From the NCBI GenBank assembly GCA_021014325.1, contig CM037469.1:15860201-15924200 (forward strand): DNA of 64,000 nucleotides, in the 5' to 3' direction. Positions 1 through 11,400 of this stretch are shown one piece after another. Source of the stretch: Plazaster borealis (Eukaryota; Echinodermata; Asteroidea; Forcipulatida; Labidiasteridae). The first letter of the stretch is position 1, and each line of letters begins with the position of its first letter. The notes beneath the pieces were generated by a model. The model searched no databases, was not told the origin of the DNA, and saw only the letters and a program-made list of their open reading frames with translations. The position numbers and the translations under genes were made by a program.

Positions 1-2240
1 GAATCATTACCTTTTTTACGTTCACAATACTTACGCTAAATGTCGGCCAAATGTCACTCCAACCCGACAGTTCAACCTTACATTCACTGCTGCTGCAGTT
101 AAAATTTTGTTGACAACGGCTGCCATTTCATATGAAAATTATCTCGATTCCAAGACCCAACCAAAACGAAACTAGCCTACCCCCTTTCAAAGTCAAACTT
201 CTCACCCCTCAGTTTCGTATACTTTTTATTTTTTGTGCTGCAACTTTTCTTTGAGTACAACTTGAACGCGGGGTCGAGAATCACTGTACTTTTAATTAGA
301 GGACGAGGATCCCACACTAGTCGTAGAGGGCGGTATTTTCGTATTTTACTTTATGCACTGTTTTTAACGATACTGCCTGCTGCCTAATGAACGATGTGAT
401 GGCGCGCTCCGTTTACTAACGTTTAAGCCCATGCTCTGCTGGAAAGAACAAGATTTCTTCAAGAATCCAAGGTGAGAATATCTGTTTGTATTTGCAGATT
501 AGTTTTTGAAGGGTTAACTTAAGGGAAAGAGTCTTACTGTTGATCAAACAAAAGTAACAGCGTTACTGCATCATGCATGGGATTCATCCATTGACATGAT
601 TGAAGTTTGAACAATCCTTATCCTACCTGCCTCCATTTTTATGTCGATGATTGAACCAACCATCGGACCATGCCAACTCGTCCTTTGTTTTTCCTAAACC
701 CAGGCCAAGCCTTTAAAAGGTAGGTGAGGAACGATGTCGGTCACTTCGTACCCAAGTCACTTCGTACCCAAAATATCATACCCAGGTCACTTCGTACCCA
801 AGTCACTTCGTACCCAAGTCACTTCGTACCTCAATTGTCTGAGCATGGAGCTATAACAAGGTCTGAGTCATGTGGCCGGCCCGCCGCGGCCGGCAGTCGA
901 ATTGGACAAAAGACCTCTCCGAGTTCAATGTGAATCCGGTTTAAAATTTGGGGGGAAGGGAGGTGGTCTAGGGTGATGGTTTTTGTTGAAGAAATGTGGA
1001 AATATCATCGTTGAAATGCCCCGATGATGGCCGGGAAACACACAACTAAAATTTTCAGGGTGATGCTGACGTGCAGGGGTGCGTGGAGTTCCGGTTATAT
1101 TTTATGCAAAATTATAACATCGTACTCATAAACACATCGCTCTCGCTGCACTATTTTTTTCTTTTCTATGAATCTTTTCTGATCATAATATAAAAATTTA
1201 ACCCGATCCAATAAATTTGTTAGACAAACCAAAAAACCAACAGGACATTTTACACGGAGGTTGATTTTAACAATCGTACCCAAGTCTTGACTTGGGTACG
1301 AAGTGACTTGGGTACGAAGTGACTTGGGGACGAAGTGACCTGGGTACGAAGTGACCTGGGTACGAAGTGACTTGGGTACGAAGTGACTTGGGTACGAAGT
1401 GACCGACATTCGGTTAGGAATGCCTGCGACGTACTAGTACTAGTAATCTAGAACTATGGAGGTCTCCATAGTTCGCTCTCCGCTATCATCGCTATCAACT
1501 CCACGATAGCGGAATGAACCTCAAAAAAAAAATTACTTACAAGTTACAATACAATTACAAGTCAAAAGGGAGGCCATCAATCATCATCTAGACATGGGGG
1601 GGGGTAGTCGTCCAATGCAGTCAACTCGTCCTAAAGTCCAAGTATGTTTTTGATGGATCATTATAATTAATATTAAGTACTACATTAGCAAGGGGCTCTC
1701 GGCTTCCACCATGCATGGCGAGGATGTCATGATATGGTTGGCTCATGAAGACTTTGTTCATGTTTTTGTTATTGATCACAATATTCAAAACATCAATTGG
1801 GATTAGGCCTAAAATAAAAGTTATAAAAAACATAATATTTGTCAGACGTAAGCCTATCACAATTTTTGTGACAATACATTACCACCGATCAGGACCCTTT
1901 TCTCTTAGTTAGTGGATGAATGAACTTATGAAGAGATTTGTCCAATTGCCAGCATCGATAATCCAGGCCGGGGCAGTGGTGTAACCAGAGATGGTTGGGG
2001 GGGGGCAGGGGCGGAAACCCTTGCCCCCCCCAAATAATATCAAAAAATTCACAAATGACTTGATACATTAATTAGCCCCCCTCCAAAATGTCTTTGCCAC
2101 CGCTTGCTTCCTTGCTTGCCCCCTCTCCCCCCCCCACATATGAAAATGTCTGGTTACGCTTTGTGATTGAGAATGGAATAAATGTCTCCTTTAATGAAAT
2201 ATATTTGTTCTTTTTGAAAAAGATCTCGCCATCATTCAAG
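1..2240 (+). other. Upstream region of the EMSY-like gene, with candidate noncoding first exon ending at 471
   Basis: No convincing coding region is seen before 2241. A strong splice donor (caag followed by gtgaga) at 472 could end a 5' noncoding exon that splices to an acceptor just before the ENT-coding exon at 2241 (candidate AGs at 2225-2226 and 2239-2240). An ATG at 431 does not join in frame to 2241, so I treat this exon as untranslated. The interval also holds the foldback element at 734-1409 and a small palindrome at 1451-1474 (11-base arms, 2-base loop). The promoter itself cannot be placed from sequence. Confidence 0.3.
734..1409. mobile_element. Foldback element with tandem-repeat inverted ends
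   Basis: The left end starts ATGTCGGTCACTTCGTACC and continues as several copies of a 16-base unit (cacttcgtacccaagt). The right end is the same array in reverse complement, closing with gtgaccgacat at 1409. About 100-130 bases of short tandem repeats therefore form each inverted terminus around a roughly 450-base unrelated core. This matches Foldback-type transposable elements. No transposase is present and no clear target duplication was found. Confidence 0.7.
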
Positions 2241-2401
2241 ATGTGGCCCAAGTTACTGGACATGAGTAAAGATGAGTGCAAGAGATTGTTGAGACGAACC
2301 GAACTTGAGGCGTACGCTGGGATTGTCAGTGCGTTCCGTGCCCAGGGTGATTTGACGAAAGACAAGAAACATCTTCTCAACGAACTATCTTCGACACTCA
2401 G
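2241..2401 (+). CDS. EMSY: EMSY exon 1: ENT domain, first part
   Basis: Encodes residues 1-53, beginning MWPKLLDMSKDEC and running through the ENT helices (LEAYAGIVSAFRAQGDLTK). The ATG at 2241 aligns with the N-terminus of vertebrate EMSY, so I use it as the start, although an AG immediately precedes it and an upstream exon could add residues. The donor is gtaaaa at 2402; the exon ends in phase 2. Confidence 0.85.
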
Positions 2402-5400
2402 GTAAAAAATTGGCAAGCAAATTTGTGGGGCAATAGCCTATCCCATCCTTTTTTAATAGCTTGATTTGGCATAATATGAAATAAAGAATAACAAAATCAT
2501 CACAATCACTATAAAATGGAGGGTTTGTGTGATTTTGATGTTTTTAATTGTTTTGTTAAACCCATTTAACTCCAAGATGACATTTTCTGTAAGCATTTAA
2601 AAAAAACTAAAATGCAGTGTAGATTTTAGTAAATATTTGAAGAATTGTTCTTGTTTTTGCCAACATGAATAACCTTTCTTCAAACATCTTTTCCAATATA
2701 TAGATTTTGAAAAAATAACAGCTGACAAATCTTGGAGCCAAATGTGACTGAAAAAAATCATTGAAAAGGCCGTTTTTTATTATTAAAAAAAAAAAAAAAA
2801 ATGGGGTCGGGGGTTTTTGTAGGGTCGGGCGGGACGTTCAACAATTTTTTTTTATGTGGCCTAAGGGTTTAAACTTAAAACAAGTGTTCTGTCTCGTCAT
2901 TGTCATTCTGCACACGGTGACAAAAGTGAATTATTGCAATAATTTGTCACATTTCAATGTCTTTACAGTTACAAAAACTATAAAAAATTCTTCCTTAACA
3001 GTGTTCCGCTGGCCAAATGCTCGTTAAAACACCCAAGGACCAGTGGAAATTATCTGCATGTAGTCCAGCTGGCTAATTCAGTGTTGAAACATTCCCCCTA
3101 ATTAATATGGACTGTGACAAAACTTACGGACCAGTGAACTGACAAGCTAACTGGTCCTGCTGGCTAGTCACTGAAAAAGTTAGGGCAACCCCTGTAAACT
3201 ATTTTTTGCATCTATACCGTAGGTCCTGTTGGTTGGTGATCTGTTTGCAATCAGCTAATTGTATTTTCTGATTTAGATACTTACTTGGCAGCTGTTTTTG
3301 AATACTTCTGAGCTCTGAGTCACTGAAAAAGTTAAGGGCCAAACCCTGTCAGATAGTTCTGTGCAGATTTTGCTGTCATACACAACCTGTGCAGTTGAGT
3401 AGGAGGGTTAATGGAAAGAAGGAGATTGTGAAATGTGTTGCTTGTTTTGAAATTGTTGTGTCAGTGCGAAAACTTTCTCATAAAATAGCACTTATGTTAC
3501 GCATGAGTTTGAAATTGTCAAAACGTTGTATCTCGCTTAAAAAATAGTCCAGATGTCCACACAAAATAAGTATGCGCCGAGATATGACATTTGTGCACAG
3601 AACATTTTCGTGCGAGATATGACGATTTTGCAAAACTCAAGATACAATGTTTTTGTACTGACGCAACGGAATATCTTCATCTGCAATAAATATTGTTTGT
3701 ATCTTACCTCTTGTAGCATATCTACAGAACGTCATCGTGCCGAGGTCAGACGAGCCGTAAACGATGAGAAACTATCCACAGTTGCGGAGAGGTATGACAA
3801 GTTAATTGATGTAAACCCAGGCCAATAATGTCTGACACTTTGGTATCCATATTCTTCTGTTGTACAGCATTTTATGTTTACCAGACCAAATGTAAATTGC
3901 ACACTCGGTTTGTTTTTAAAAGTTGTTTAAATGTTTGTTTTACACACAACCCATTGAGTAGGAGGGTTAATTAAAAGAAGGAGATTGTGAAAAAAATGAA
4001 AAACAGCGATGGTGGGCAGTCAAAACTCTCATGAAAATACAACAGGCTAGGAGCAAGCATAGCAACAAAGCCCAGAAATGTGCTTGGGCAACTCTGAACT
4101 CTTATACGTGAAGCCGGGGACTATGTACATGTATGGCCTATAGACCCATTGCATACGACGTCACACTCTCAAAAAGGAGGCAGATCATTGGACGATAGCT
4201 GTTCTCTGTGCGTAAAAACGTGCGCGTGACCTCGGCGTATCTGTAGCGTTTCGCATTATGCAAGGAGGATCTATTGATTTCTATAGACCACTGGAACGCG
4301 CCTCCGAACAATCGTTCGGATGCGCGTCATTTTGGGTGTCAAAACTCTCTTTTGTGCATGTTTGTATACGATTTTGACACCCAAAATGACACCCAGGATA
4401 GGCGCATGTGAGTACGCTGCGCGTTGTGCAATGGGTCTATCAAAAAAATGGTGCACAGCATCCTTAAAACACTGAGCCCCCTCCTCTGAAGGCTGCCCGA
4501 TGACACCAGGCGGAAGCCTATTCCAGATGTTTGCAGCGACTGGTAGAAAACTCCTGTCATAATCCAGTAGGGTCCGGGCTCTTCTAATGCCAGGAGGGAG
4601 GGGATACTGTAGGGAGTACTGCATATGATGTCACAAGTCGAAACAGCGCCCTCACTGAGGTCAGTGAAGACCTATCATTGGCTTAGAATTGGCGGATGCG
4701 CGTGCACGTTTCCATTGTTTGACCTCAGCGATGGCGGCCAATGCGAGGGGGTCTAATGAAAGCATTGAGTTACTGTAAACTACTATAAATAACTGTCAAA
4801 TTTTGACTTTGATTGAAACGTGATTCCTTCATCCTACCCAGATTGAGTGGTTTGAATAACTCTGCGGAGTGGGCCATTGAAGGACGTCGACTGATCCCCT
4901 TGATGCCAAGGCTTGTACCACAGACAGTGTTTTCATTAACGGCTAACCAGGCAGCCAATGCAGCATTCAGTCACAATCTCACACTCCCTTTGCCCTCGGA
5001 AACAGCTAGAAAAGAAAGTAAGAAATGTTTCCTTTTTTTTCCCTATGGGCAATTCCAAGCAAACAAGGACATGGCCCCAAAAAATCAAATTCATTTCTGA
5101 ACTTCCTTTTTATTTTTAAGTTATTGCTAATAGATGTAACGATCAGGTTATAAACTTTTTTAGTCAAATCTTTATCGTTTTCTATGAAATATTTTATGTT
5201 TCTTCCTTGTTATGTTTGGCTTAAAAAATGTACTTATTTATATGCATTTTCATTTGTTTGCATTTTTTCTATGAAAAAGCAGTGGTCAATAAACTATTTA
5301 TGCAATTTAGTAGTATGACTGTATACCTTAATAATAAATAAATAGACAATCTGCTGATGACTTTTTTTGAAGACTTGTAGGTGCACAGCTTTGGACGAAG

Positions 5401-8400
5401 AGGAGTATGAAATGCGAGTGACAGAAAGATCTCTTTTTTATTATTTTTTTAAACTGGTAGTGATTATATTTTTGACAGTTGAGAATTTCCTTCTCCTACC
5501 AATGCCAATTATAAAAACAAAAAATATTAAAACAAAATACCCAGCACATTATAATACAGAGCCCTTGAAATTTGAAATGCGAGTGACGTGAAATGCGAGT
5601 GACAAATGAAATGTGACTGACAATACTGCTTTCCATTATAAGAATGCATACAAAGATAGTACTGAGGGAAAAAATGTACATATGTGTACAAGTTAAATTT
5701 TCTCAAAATTAAACAAAGTTGTTTAATTTTGAGAAAATTTAACTTAAATCAGGGTTCTCCCTATGCACAAGCTAGCGTATCGGGCTGATACGCGCGATTT
5801 GCGTGCCGATACAAGTATCAACACATCATGTGACCCAACATATACATGAAATAACAAACCTGTAAAAGTTTTAGCTCAATCGGTCATCGAAGTCACAAGA
5901 AAATAGTGAGGTGCTTGTTTTCACTGTTTTCAAACACTGGGTTTTTGAATCGCAAGATCAAAACTAATTGTTATATGCATTTCTCAAAAACTTGCACTCC
6001 AAGCAAAAATATTTCAAGGGAAGTTTTCCACCATGACCATCTTTATACCATTTAAGTTGTATGCAAGTCTGTGAACATTTGTATTTTCACTCTTACCAAT
6101 GTTACACACACCCTTTAAAATGACTGTTTGTATTATTTTTGTTAAGTACCGATTGGAAATGAGAATAGCAGTGTTGGAATGAAGCCTCAACATCAACCCC
6201 CGAGCCCTTCATCCAATGTCGTAGTTTTACCCTGTGGCATCTCCATTCCAGTGAAAGGTACACAGGCTTTAAACTAGTCTTGGTTACAAGACGTTCCAAT
6301 TTTGTAGTCACAAAAACCTAATTGCTATCACCCCAAGAACCACTCGCCACCAGAGGGCGCTATCATTCCGGTAACTGCTATCACACTACAAAGGAGCAGC
6401 GGTTCATGATTTGATACAGTTACAGGAATGATAGCGCCCTCTAGTGGCGAGTGGTTCGTGGGGGTGATAGCGGTTTAGATAGCAATTAGGTTTTCGTGAC
6501 TACACAACTGGATCGTCTTGGAACCAAGACTAGCTTTAAACCCTTACCTCCTCTTATTATGTATTAAAGGTAGGGTCATAGATTAGTTTTTGTCAACGTA
6601 ATGCTGATTTATAGGCAAAGTTATAAAGAAATATGCAATAAAAGTCCCATGTATGAAAGATTCAGCTGAATACAGTGTTTACTTGCTGAGAAAACAGCAA
6701 AAAACTTTCACTGTTTTTTGCACACAAACGTCAAATTCATCCATGTTTAGTGAGGTGACAGCGGGTACCAACCGCATCTCTGGCTGCAGCATTCATAAAA
6801 GGACACAAACAGTTGGAAATCTGAGAAACGATTCATGCATGAATCGTTTCTCAGTTATATTAATGGTAATAATGGTAGTGAACATTACCTTTTGCAGACC
6901 TGATACTTCATTATTGTTGAGGCAAGGCAGTTTTAGTAAAGTGCACCTGTATAACTTGCAGCTATATAAGGGAAATTGAAATATCTGCTGGAACATTTTA
7001 AGGGGCACCAAGGCTATGACCAGGAGCATGGAGGCAGATGCTTCTGTGAAGCATCAGGCACAGATTTTACTTAAAAGTTCTTAAATTAAGGAACAAGTCC
7101 ACAATATGTTCATCTTGTGACGTTGTAGAGTTTCTATAAGTCCTCTCAGGCCTTTCGCTTAAGCTTTTTGTAATGTAGCCCACGGGGCTATCCCCCAGGA
7201 AGTTTTGGTTGCTCAGATTTTAAATTGTCATCAATGTATCTTCTGATGTATTAATCAGGCCTGTGAGATCTCTGCTTTTTTTTGTTGCTTTTTTTCCCGT
7301 TTTTTTTTTTTCTTTTTTTTTTTCACTTTTTGGCCTTATATATGCTTGGCAACAGTAATGTACAACTACAATAGTGTGGAATAAGCCTAGTTTCTGGATC
7401 AATGGGGTGCCCCAATTCGACCAGCGTAAATGCGTGACGTGCGCTCACTTGATGTTCCACGATCATTCTTACATCTTGTAGTGTTTCAGCTCTTTTTTTA
7501 AGGGTCCACTCACAGTCCTGATTAATGGTAGTGATCACAACCTGTAACCAATTTAATGTTCAAATGAAGTTTACATTCACTCTCTAAAAAATAAATCAAC
7601 TCATTTTAAATATTTATAACTCACATCTGAAAAGCAAGAAACATGAGCATTTTAAACAAGTAGGTTGCACAGTTTTTAGTATCCCACGAGGCAAGTTGAG
7701 AAGTGGTGTTTACTAGCCCGTCGCAGTTTTTCCTAGACACTGGGCTAGTGTTAAGGGTGAGCCCTGCCTCTACAATGTAATGCCCTGTAGGTTAAAAAGC
7801 TTATCCGCAAGAAAGACCCAGGTTGGCCAACTTTGTCTCAGTGCTTTATATTTTTCTGAAATCTTGTAGGTGCCTCAGATATCGATGTCGAAACTCCTCC
7901 GGTGAAGAGAACTCGCTATGACTCGTCAAGCGGACCATCATCAAAGGAGCCACTGCCCTCTCCCCACGGCCAAACCTTGGCCTCGTCGAGTCTTCTCCCC
8001 CCACCGAGTCCCAAATCATCGAGTGGACACATCATCACGACCAGTCGGTCGCTGAGCCTACCCGCCACCAAACAACAGCACCTGGGATTCAACGCGAGTA
8101 AACAACACGTTGGTCTGAATTTATCGAGTAACAAGTCGCTGATTGGGTTGAGTATGACGCCGTCGGGCAAACCTTCGATGTCGTCGATGAGTAGTGTCAC
8201 CAAGGCTGGAATGAGTAGTGCACAGTCACCTGTTAAATATACTTACACCAAGGCATCAAGTGGACAATCAGCAAGTAGTAATGCAGCTCAGAAGGTAAGG
8301 AGTAAGGAAACCAACTGCCTGGAAATTTATTGAAATCTGACAGAATTAATGAGACCAGTAAGCAAGAATGTAAAAATGCAAAGCAAAAAAGTAGGATTTC

Positions 8401-11400
8401 AAAAGGGCAATAGACTGTGCAAGTCTTGCGGGTATCGAAAATGAGAAAACAACTTGAATGAAAACTATAATCTTATATGAAATCAAATTTTTCTTTTTAA
8501 ATTCTATTTATAAAAATTTCTTAAGCAAAAAAAAAACATAGCAATTTGTTTTGAATACATCTTCTATTTATATAATAATACAAATATTTTGTTCAAATTA
8601 ACGTTGAAACAAAATTTAAAACCCTGTTTGCCAATCACGCCTAATTTGTGTGACCATCACATGAATGACAGTTGTGGAAAATTCTTAATTTTCTACAAGT
8701 AACCGAAAATGGAAGTCAAGTCTTTTTCTCAGGTTTTCTTTGTTGATTTTTTTGAAAAAATTTACGTTTATATAATTCATGGCTAAATGTTACTTTTTCC
8801 AACAATACGGGATAATTTTGATAGCCATAAACTAAAAGTACATGTTAAAATAAAGTACTTGAAGAAACAGAATCATACACACGTAAGACTCACTATGGTT
8901 CGGACCAGCTTAGTCCCAGAAGTTCAAATAGGCAGGAGACTTGCAAATTCTGTAACAAAATATTATGTTTGATTTCAGGTAATCTTGGTTTCAAGCAGCT
9001 CCACATCCTTCACCCCGTCCATCCTACAACGGTCGCACAGTGTACCCTCATCAAAGTCACCCGTCATCAAAGCAGGCACCAAACAGTCCGTCATACTGAC
9101 CAGTATGTCCGGTCAGTCATTGTCCCGACAACCCGACATGAACATGAAACCAGGAGGGGCACAACCGGCTGTAACTCAAAGAGGGCGACAGCAGTCTGCC
9201 GCCAGCAGGTCAAATGTCAGACAACACACCCCGTTGTCTCGACAGCAGCTGGAGGGTAAAACGTGTCAGATTTCCAGCAGCCGTCAGTTTCCTAACCCTG
9301 AGGTCATGCCGGGGACGATCCCAGTCATCAGTACAGGGAGGAAACCATCAGGGAATACTGGAGCGATACCATCCATCAAAAGCACTGTCATCACTGCAAG
9401 GACTACCAGTAAGTACAATTTAACCCTCTCACTGTCTGACCATTCAATATCGTCCACTGTGGTTTTGAATAGTAGATAAAATATGCCAGCCTGCTATATG
9501 ATATCATGTAGTGAGTGCATCTACACAGTACACAATCAACCTTTCTACTGTCTGTAATATCATCTACTGCATTTGAATGATAGATATACTATAATAATAC
9601 AAAGCTATGCCAGTCAGCTATATGAAATTATGTGGTGAAATGAATGTATGTACACAAAGTACACAGTCAACCCTCCTACTGTCTGACCGTTCAATATCAT
9701 CCACTGTGGTTTTGAATAATAAATAAACTATGCCAGTCAGCTGTATGAAATCATGTGGTGAACGTTAATGTGTAAACAAAGTACACAGTCAACCCTCCTG
9801 CTGTCTGACCATTCAATATCATCCATTGTGGATTGGATTGATAAATAAACTATGCCACCCTGCAGTTTGGTATCACGTGGTGAATGCGTACACAGTAGAC
9901 ACATATAAACAACTAGTTCTGTGCACATGCCACCATACACAGCCCGTAGAGATGAATGGTTTCGAACGGTTGGTCATCTCACTGGGAAATAGTTACAGAG
10001 AGTAGGAGGGACAAGACATATAAATCTTCCACTCAATGTGATAGTAAGAATAATAATAATAATAATGATAATAGAGAGAGATTTATAAAGCGCAAACAGT
10101 CGTTGAATACAGCAAAAATTGATTAAACAACATAAATTAAATTAAAAGCAACGATAATTAAACAATTTTACAACAAATTACGTCTGGACCAGCCAAATAC
10201 ACAGTATTAGTTAAAAAAATAATAAAAAAAATAAAAAAAATGAACTAGTTAAAAATAGTTGTAGAAAATGAATAACAGATACAAACCTTTCAATAAGTTG
10301 CAATGTTACAAAAATACTGTTTGAAAAGATGAGTCTTAAAGGCATCGTACACGTTTGGTAATTGTCAAAGACCAGTGTTCTCACTTGGTGTATCCCAACA
10401 TATGCATAAAATAACAAGCCTGTGAAAATTTGGGCTCAATTGGTCGTCGAAGTTGCAAGAAAATGATGAAAGAAAAAACACCCTTGTTGTACAAATTTGT
10501 GTGCTTTCAGATAGGAATAAAAACTTCTTGCAAGAAATTTTTATTATTTTAGTGAGAAATTACCTCTTTCTCAAAAACTACGTTACTTCAGAGGGAGTCG
10601 TTTCCTACAATGTTTTATACTATCAACTGCTCTCTGTTGCTTGTTACCAAGTAAGTTTTTATGCTAATATTTGTTTTGAGTCATTACCAAACGTGTACGA
10701 TACCTTTAAGGCGAGACTTGAACAACTCGATGGTCGACGACTCCCTGATGGTCGGTGGCAGGCTGTTCCAAAGTGTTTGCGTTTATACTATAATTACTTT
10801 GTTTTTCAATTCTTGTATACACCCAGCATCATTGATAAGCTCTCAGATGGCATCCTATGTATCTACAAACATGGCCGGGAAACCCAGAGTGAGAGCTGTT
10901 GGTAAACAGAAACTCATGAAGCAGATGGCCCAACATCCTGATGTGACGACCCAGATGGCATCTGGGATGAACGCCATTAATAAGAAACAACAAATCAAAC
11001 CAGAGACAGGTAACCTTTTTTTTCAAATACATTGATATTTGGTTCATGCGGGTTAGACACCTCAAAATAATATATAGACCCCTTGCACAACGCGCAGCGT
11101 ACTGACAAGCGCCTACCCTGGGTGTCATTTTGTGTGTCAAAATCGTATACAAATATGCACAAAAGAGAGTTGACACCCAAAATGACGCGCATTATTCGGT
11201 GGTGCGTTCTGCGTTGTGTAAGGGGGCTATAAAAATCAATAGACCGCCCTTGCATAACGCTAAACGCTACAGGTACGCTGAGGTCACGCGCACGTTTTTA
11301 CGCACAGAGAACAGCTATTGTCCAATGATCTGCCTCCTTTTTGAGAGTTTGGCGTCATATGCAATGGGTCTATACACTGTGAACCAGCCAGTGTCTCAAT

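Larger units (their letters stand above)
6265..6542. mobile_element. Palindromic MITE carrying two inverted CTCF-like motifs
   Basis: The left end (ctttaaactagtcttggt) returns as the reverse complement at the right end (accaagactagctttaaa). The two halves, about 100 bases each, are inverted copies that differ by scattered changes and a short insertion. Each half contains a gene-desert-type motif of the form CCACYAGAGGGCGCT (6347-6361 plus, 6433-6447 minus). Confidence 0.7.
5018..7869 (+). other. EMSY intron 3 (repeat-rich)
   Basis: A 2.85-kb intron holding a perfect 56-base palindrome (5690-5745), a palindromic MITE with two CTCF-like motifs (6265-6542) and a perfect 34-base palindrome (6821-6854). 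It also has a short direct repeat gaaatgcgagtgac near 5408, 5575 and 5590, and T/C tracts around 7280-7320. No additional in-frame exon could be fitted between exons 3 and 4. Confidence 0.6.

Noticed and set aside
724..933. Open frame with repeated SHFVPKSLRTQ-like peptide
   Set aside because: It is only a translation of the 16-bp foldback array; the opposite-strand array at 1095-1409 gives the same kind of artefact.
2072..2416. Minus-strand frame opposite the ENT exon
   Set aside because: Shadow of EMSY exon 1, without homology.
5381..5417. Possible extra EMSY exon after acttgtag with a gtgaca donor
   Set aside because: Including it breaks the phase between exons 3 and 4 (37 bases), whereas direct 3-to-4 joining is in frame. 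No EMSY similarity.
10847..11009. Exon 6 beginning at the nearer AG (10846)
   Set aside because: With the phase-1 donor of exon 5 this puts the reading into a frame that stops within about 23 codons. The acceptor at 10826 gives the open frame.
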